A DNA stretch of 64,000 bases. It comes from Eucalyptus grandis. Taxonomy: Eukaryota; Streptophyta; Magnoliopsida; Myrtales; Myrtaceae. A model generated the notes under the pieces. The model saw only the letters and a list, made by a program, of their open reading frames with translations, had not been told where the DNA came from and ran no database searches. The position numbers and the translations under genes were made by a program. Below, piece after piece: positions 60,743 through 64,000 of this stretch. Every line of letters starts with the position of its first letter. Position 1 is the first letter of the stretch. The stretch spans positions 12,672,199 through 12,736,198 of the forward strand of contig NC_052621.1 of NCBI RefSeq assembly GCF_016545825.1, given 5' to 3'.

Positions 60743-60981
60743 AAAGCTCCGTTTGTTTCGTGAAAAATAAATGATTTGGAAAATATTTTCCTAAAAATGA
60801 TTGCTTGGAATAATTAATTAATATAAAATATTTTCATCATCACCAATAATTTATGTCTAGACATTTTTATGCATGATGAAAATATTTATTATTCATTTAT
60901 TTCGGTAAACGACACAAGCGATTATTTTTAAGAGAATGTTTTCTAAATAATTCATTTTTCATGACACACACAAAGCCTGAA
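60743..60981. mobile_element. Family B MITE-like fold-back copy (best preserved)
   Basis: Left GCTCCGTTTGTTTCGTGAAA, AATGATTTGGAAAATATTTTCC, AAAATGATTGCTTGG; reverse complement of the right end: AGGCTTTGTGTGTGTCATGA, AATGAATTATTTAGAAAACATTC, AAAATAATCGCTTGTGTCG. The two halves are inverted over almost the whole length. Confidence 0.7.
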
Positions 60982-62070
60982 TGTGGCTTTTATTCTCAAG
61001 AAAGTTGGCTGTGCTGTTAATTTCTCTTAAACATTAATTTACGATGCTATCATAGAAAATTAGAAAAGGTGACATTATCCTTAGGAAACTACCATGCAAG
61101 AACCCATGGTGGATGGTGCTATTATAAGGCGGCATTCTGACTTTTCACAAGTTGACACTTTTTGAAAATTTCTCTTCCCATTGTTTCAAATTTTGCGGCC
61201 GTGTCTATTAACTGTCGATAGAATTAGAAAGCCACTAGCCGCAACAATAAACTAAAGCATCTTAATTGTGTGGAAATTGCTTTTGGATTAGATCATTTAG
61301 CATTGAGTTGTTATTATAACATAACCTAACAACCACAAGGAAAACTGCAAGGGAAGTTGTAAGAAAGCCACTCCTCTTGTAACTTCTTTGGATTATCTTT
61401 TCGCACGGAATCTCACTGAAAAATTACCACTCGTCTAATGAACACACTATTAACCTAATGAGTTAGGTAAAACATGAAGTTGTTATTACAAAGTTTTTGG
61501 TCTTGTAATTGCAAAACATGTGTCACCCAGAACACATAGTAGAACGCTTCATCTAAAATGGTCACATCATAACACGATCAAGTATAGTCATAGTTGATCG
61601 AAAAGAACTTCTTAAGCGAGTTAACTACACTCTTTGATAAATTTTAACGAATCACCAAGATTTGACGTGCTTGAGATTATGAAATTGCAAGTAACAATAA
61701 AGTCCAAAATTTTGATATTCCAACAAATGGATGTATAACAAAAAACTCATCTTTGCTGAATAAATTGGACGATTATGCCGTATGAAAGTGGTCTTCTACA
61801 GAGGGAAAGCCTCTTCCAAGAAAGTAGAGAGGAAACATCTCCAGAGGTTCTTATCTCACACCAGTCCAATGGCTCGGCCAGTATCCAATGGTCGAAGAAG
61901 CATCGGATGAGTTGGAGTTCTTGCCATCTTGGGAATTAATGGACCAAGATATGCTTTCTTTAGTTGTGCTGCGCGATACCAATCCACCAAGATATTCTGG
62001 AGTGGATGACTAAAACAGGTGCTTTGCTTCGGGACGAGTTTCAACTGATTGCCCTTACTTTGCATAATTT
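60982..62070. other. Intergenic, no gene seen
   Basis: 61850-62060 is open on the minus strand and partly on the plus strand with more even base composition than its flanks, but it matches no family I recognise; it might be a short gene fragment. Confidence 0.35.
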
Positions 62071-62311
62071 AGGCTCCACTTGTTCTGCAAAAAATGAATG
62101 ACCTAGAAAATATTTTCTTAAAAATGATCGTTTGTGTTACTTATAAAAATGAATAAATAAAAAATATTTTTATTATCTACGTAAATATTTAGACAGGAAT
62201 TGTTATTGATAATGAAAATATTTTTCATTGATTAATTATTACAAGAGATATAAGTAATCAGTTTTGAAAAAATATTTTTCAAATCACTCATTTTCTGTAA
62301 AATAAATTGAG
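62071..62311. mobile_element. Family B MITE-like fold-back copy
   Basis: Left AGGCTCCACTTGTTCTGC, AATGAATGACCTAGAAAATATT, AAAATGATCGTTTGTGTTAC; centre TTGTTATTGATAATGAAAATA; right end CACTCATTTTCTGTAAAATAAATTG. Same family and size as 60743-60981. Confidence 0.65.
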
Positions 62312-63054
62312 AAGTGATGATCTGTGATGTAATTATTGTGCAGAATTCCACTCTAAGTTGTATAGTATATATAGACCATATGAGATTAGTTGTATACAAG
62401 TCTAATCAACAGGGAATGCCACTAGATGTTGTATACAAATCTGATCACGAGAGTCAAGGCCAGCTCCTCACCTCCGATACTTTATTAACTAATGTAATGA
62501 TGCACTCGGTGATAGCAACATTTTTTGTCCCAAAAGAGGGAAAAACAAATCTTTCAGGCAAAGGTTTTCAATTACTCAATTAACTTTGACCAATAAAACT
62601 GTGCCAAAAAGCATCTTCGAGTTTGACATTTCCTAATCTCATGCAATTGAGCTATTAGTCAACGACACGAGACAGAAATTATAAGACAACTAGATAAAAC
62701 TTGCAACTTCCCCACCTATTTTATTCCTGTGAAGTCGAGAAAAGTTAGGTTTCTGCAAATTATAAATCAAGGCACGTTGGACTAATGTCCCTGTCTTCTC
62801 ACTGCTGTTCTGCACCAAATTCATAGATCTAGATAACGAAAGGTTCAACGAAAGCATGCAATGCTGGGAAAAAAAATCCTCAAGGTTCAATTTTTCTGTT
62901 GTATTTTCATTTATCTTTCTAGGAGGTTTCCAATTTATTTTTCGTTCTGCCCTTAAATTCTTCGATTAGGTGTACATATTTTCAAACTCGGTCGATGTTT
63001 GCATGAAATAATACACGTTCTGTACCGCCAACGACAGAGAAATGCACTAGTAAA

Positions 63055-63297
63055 TTGATGGATATAGACATGATCGCTAGAAAACAGATGTGCATGGAGC
63101 TCGCGGTCATAATTGTAGGTGGGAGTTTGACTCTTGTTTTAGTTGACCCTCTTATGGAGAATTCTCTCGCTCTTGTTTCAAAAATTGGGGGAAGAACTTT
63201 TGATCTGAACAGAACCCAGGCATCCAATGGTCTCCTTGATAAAGATGTGGTCATGAGAATGTTGTTAGGTGCCGCGATTAAGCTAATCATTTGCTAA
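63055..63297 (+). other. Unassigned 80-codon open stretch, open on both strands
   Basis: The plus frame reads MMDIDMIARKQMCMELAVIIVGGSLTLVLV (given as a description: a hydrophobic stretch from about residue 17 to 31), then polar SKIGGRTFDLNRTQ and DKDVVMRMLLGAA. The complementary strand is also open over 62982-63290. Base composition is more even than the surroundings. No domain recognised; could be a decayed exon of an unknown gene on either strand. Confidence 0.25.
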
Positions 63298-63476
63298 TTA
63301 TAAGGTCACTATCAATTAACCGATGATTCGAATGAAAAAAGTAATATTCAATGCAACCTTAAATTGCATGGCAGCTTGATCGTTGAAGATATCTTAATGC
63401 CTGATTAGCTTCTAATCTTATTTTGTCTTTGTCGTTGATTAGCTTCTTATTCGGTTCTTGTTTAATTAGACTTCTA

Positions 63477-63506
63477 GACACACACACACACACGCACACG
63501 CACATC
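63477..63506. repeat. (AC)n microsatellite
   Basis: GACACACACACACACACGCACACGCACA, a run of AC units with two interrupting G residues. Confidence 0.85.
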
Positions 63507-64000
63507 ATGACCCGCGTCTAGCATCTTTTTTTTTTTCTTTTGGGAGGTGAAATGCTTTGCTCGTTTCATTCGACGAAGAGCTTTCTAAAAGCACTTCTAG
63601 AGAACCGTTAGACCCAGCTTTAAAAACGGTGCATGCAGCTCGAAAACACATGCTGCCAAAAGTTTGTAAGATGATCTATGTTAGTAGATGAAAAATTCAA
63701 AGGACGTAAACTTTAGGGGTTTTGTGGTAAATAAAAACTCAAGCACCAAAATTCAAAGCTGGTTCTGTTTTAGTATTTTGCCTAAACTCAATCCATTTTT
63801 TTCTATGATTTTACTCAAAACTTGTACCAAATACATGTTGGTATATAACATGAAGTTCTTATATATCTCAGGTAAATGTTAAAAGAGGCACAGGGTAAGT
63901 TATCAATTTCATGCATAAAAATTTGCATTTTACCTGTCTGGTGAGCGCATGCTCTAGTATACCAAGTGGACAAGAAGACCTTAGTCGTAAAATAGGGTTT

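Noticed and set aside
1..64000. tRNA or rRNA genes
   Set aside because: I looked for GGTTCGAATC-type T-loops with paired arms and for rRNA-like blocks and found none; the few GGTTCGAA words lack a cloverleaf.

Overview
The window is plant nuclear DNA, most likely from a woody eudicot. It holds spliced genes with GT-AG introns, (CT)n-rich promoters, a plant elongation factor 1-alpha, a plant-specific IQD calmodulin-binding protein, and copia, gypsy-type, hAT, PIF/Harbinger-like and other non-autonomous transposons. Myrtaceae is possible but the sequence does not prove it. There are no bacterial operons, CRISPR arrays, phages or tRNA/rRNA genes that I can see.

Layout: (1) 1-3168 is the decayed 3' part of a Ty1/copia element plus a second, better bounded LTR with a run of perfect hairpins. 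(2) 4251-5084 is an intact single-exon gene of a plant-specific family (MAKR-like, function unproven). A diverged paralogue at 11975-12822 has an apparent 2-nt frameshift near its N-terminus. Between them lie AT-rich repeats, a 109-bp tandem duplication and a fragmentary chimera of a CDC73-like piece and an acid-phosphatase-like piece. (3) 13853-20696 is a tandem array of roughly 330-420-bp units, split by a 3.56-kb gypsy-type LTR with a traceable 5-bp target duplication. (4) 20700-43140 is transposon-rich. It contains a copia-like LTR, several fold-back families, an ankyrin-type gene remnant interrupted by a Tourist-like element, two degenerate hAT transposases (one split by a second copy of the same gypsy-type LTR), and an inverted, more diverged LTR with a 37-41-bp minisatellite. 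(5) 43898-46620 is a complete EF1-alpha gene with telo-boxes, TATA box, leader exon, 1.07-kb leader intron and two coding exons. (6) 46621-54550 is intergenic and repeat-rich. (7) 54700-58709 is a complete five-coding-exon IQD2-like gene. (8) 58710-64000 is intergenic with two more fold-back elements and one unexplained open stretch.

The three intact genes look independent: a housekeeping translation factor, a Ca2+/calmodulin scaffold, and an uncharacterised small acidic/basic protein. I found no convincing evidence of a new multi-gene system. The most informative observations are the frameshifted tandem paralogue, the array-with-insertion that preserves its target site, the chimeric gene fragment, and the nested hAT/LTR structure. 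All similarity statements come from reading translated sequence by eye; no database search was run.
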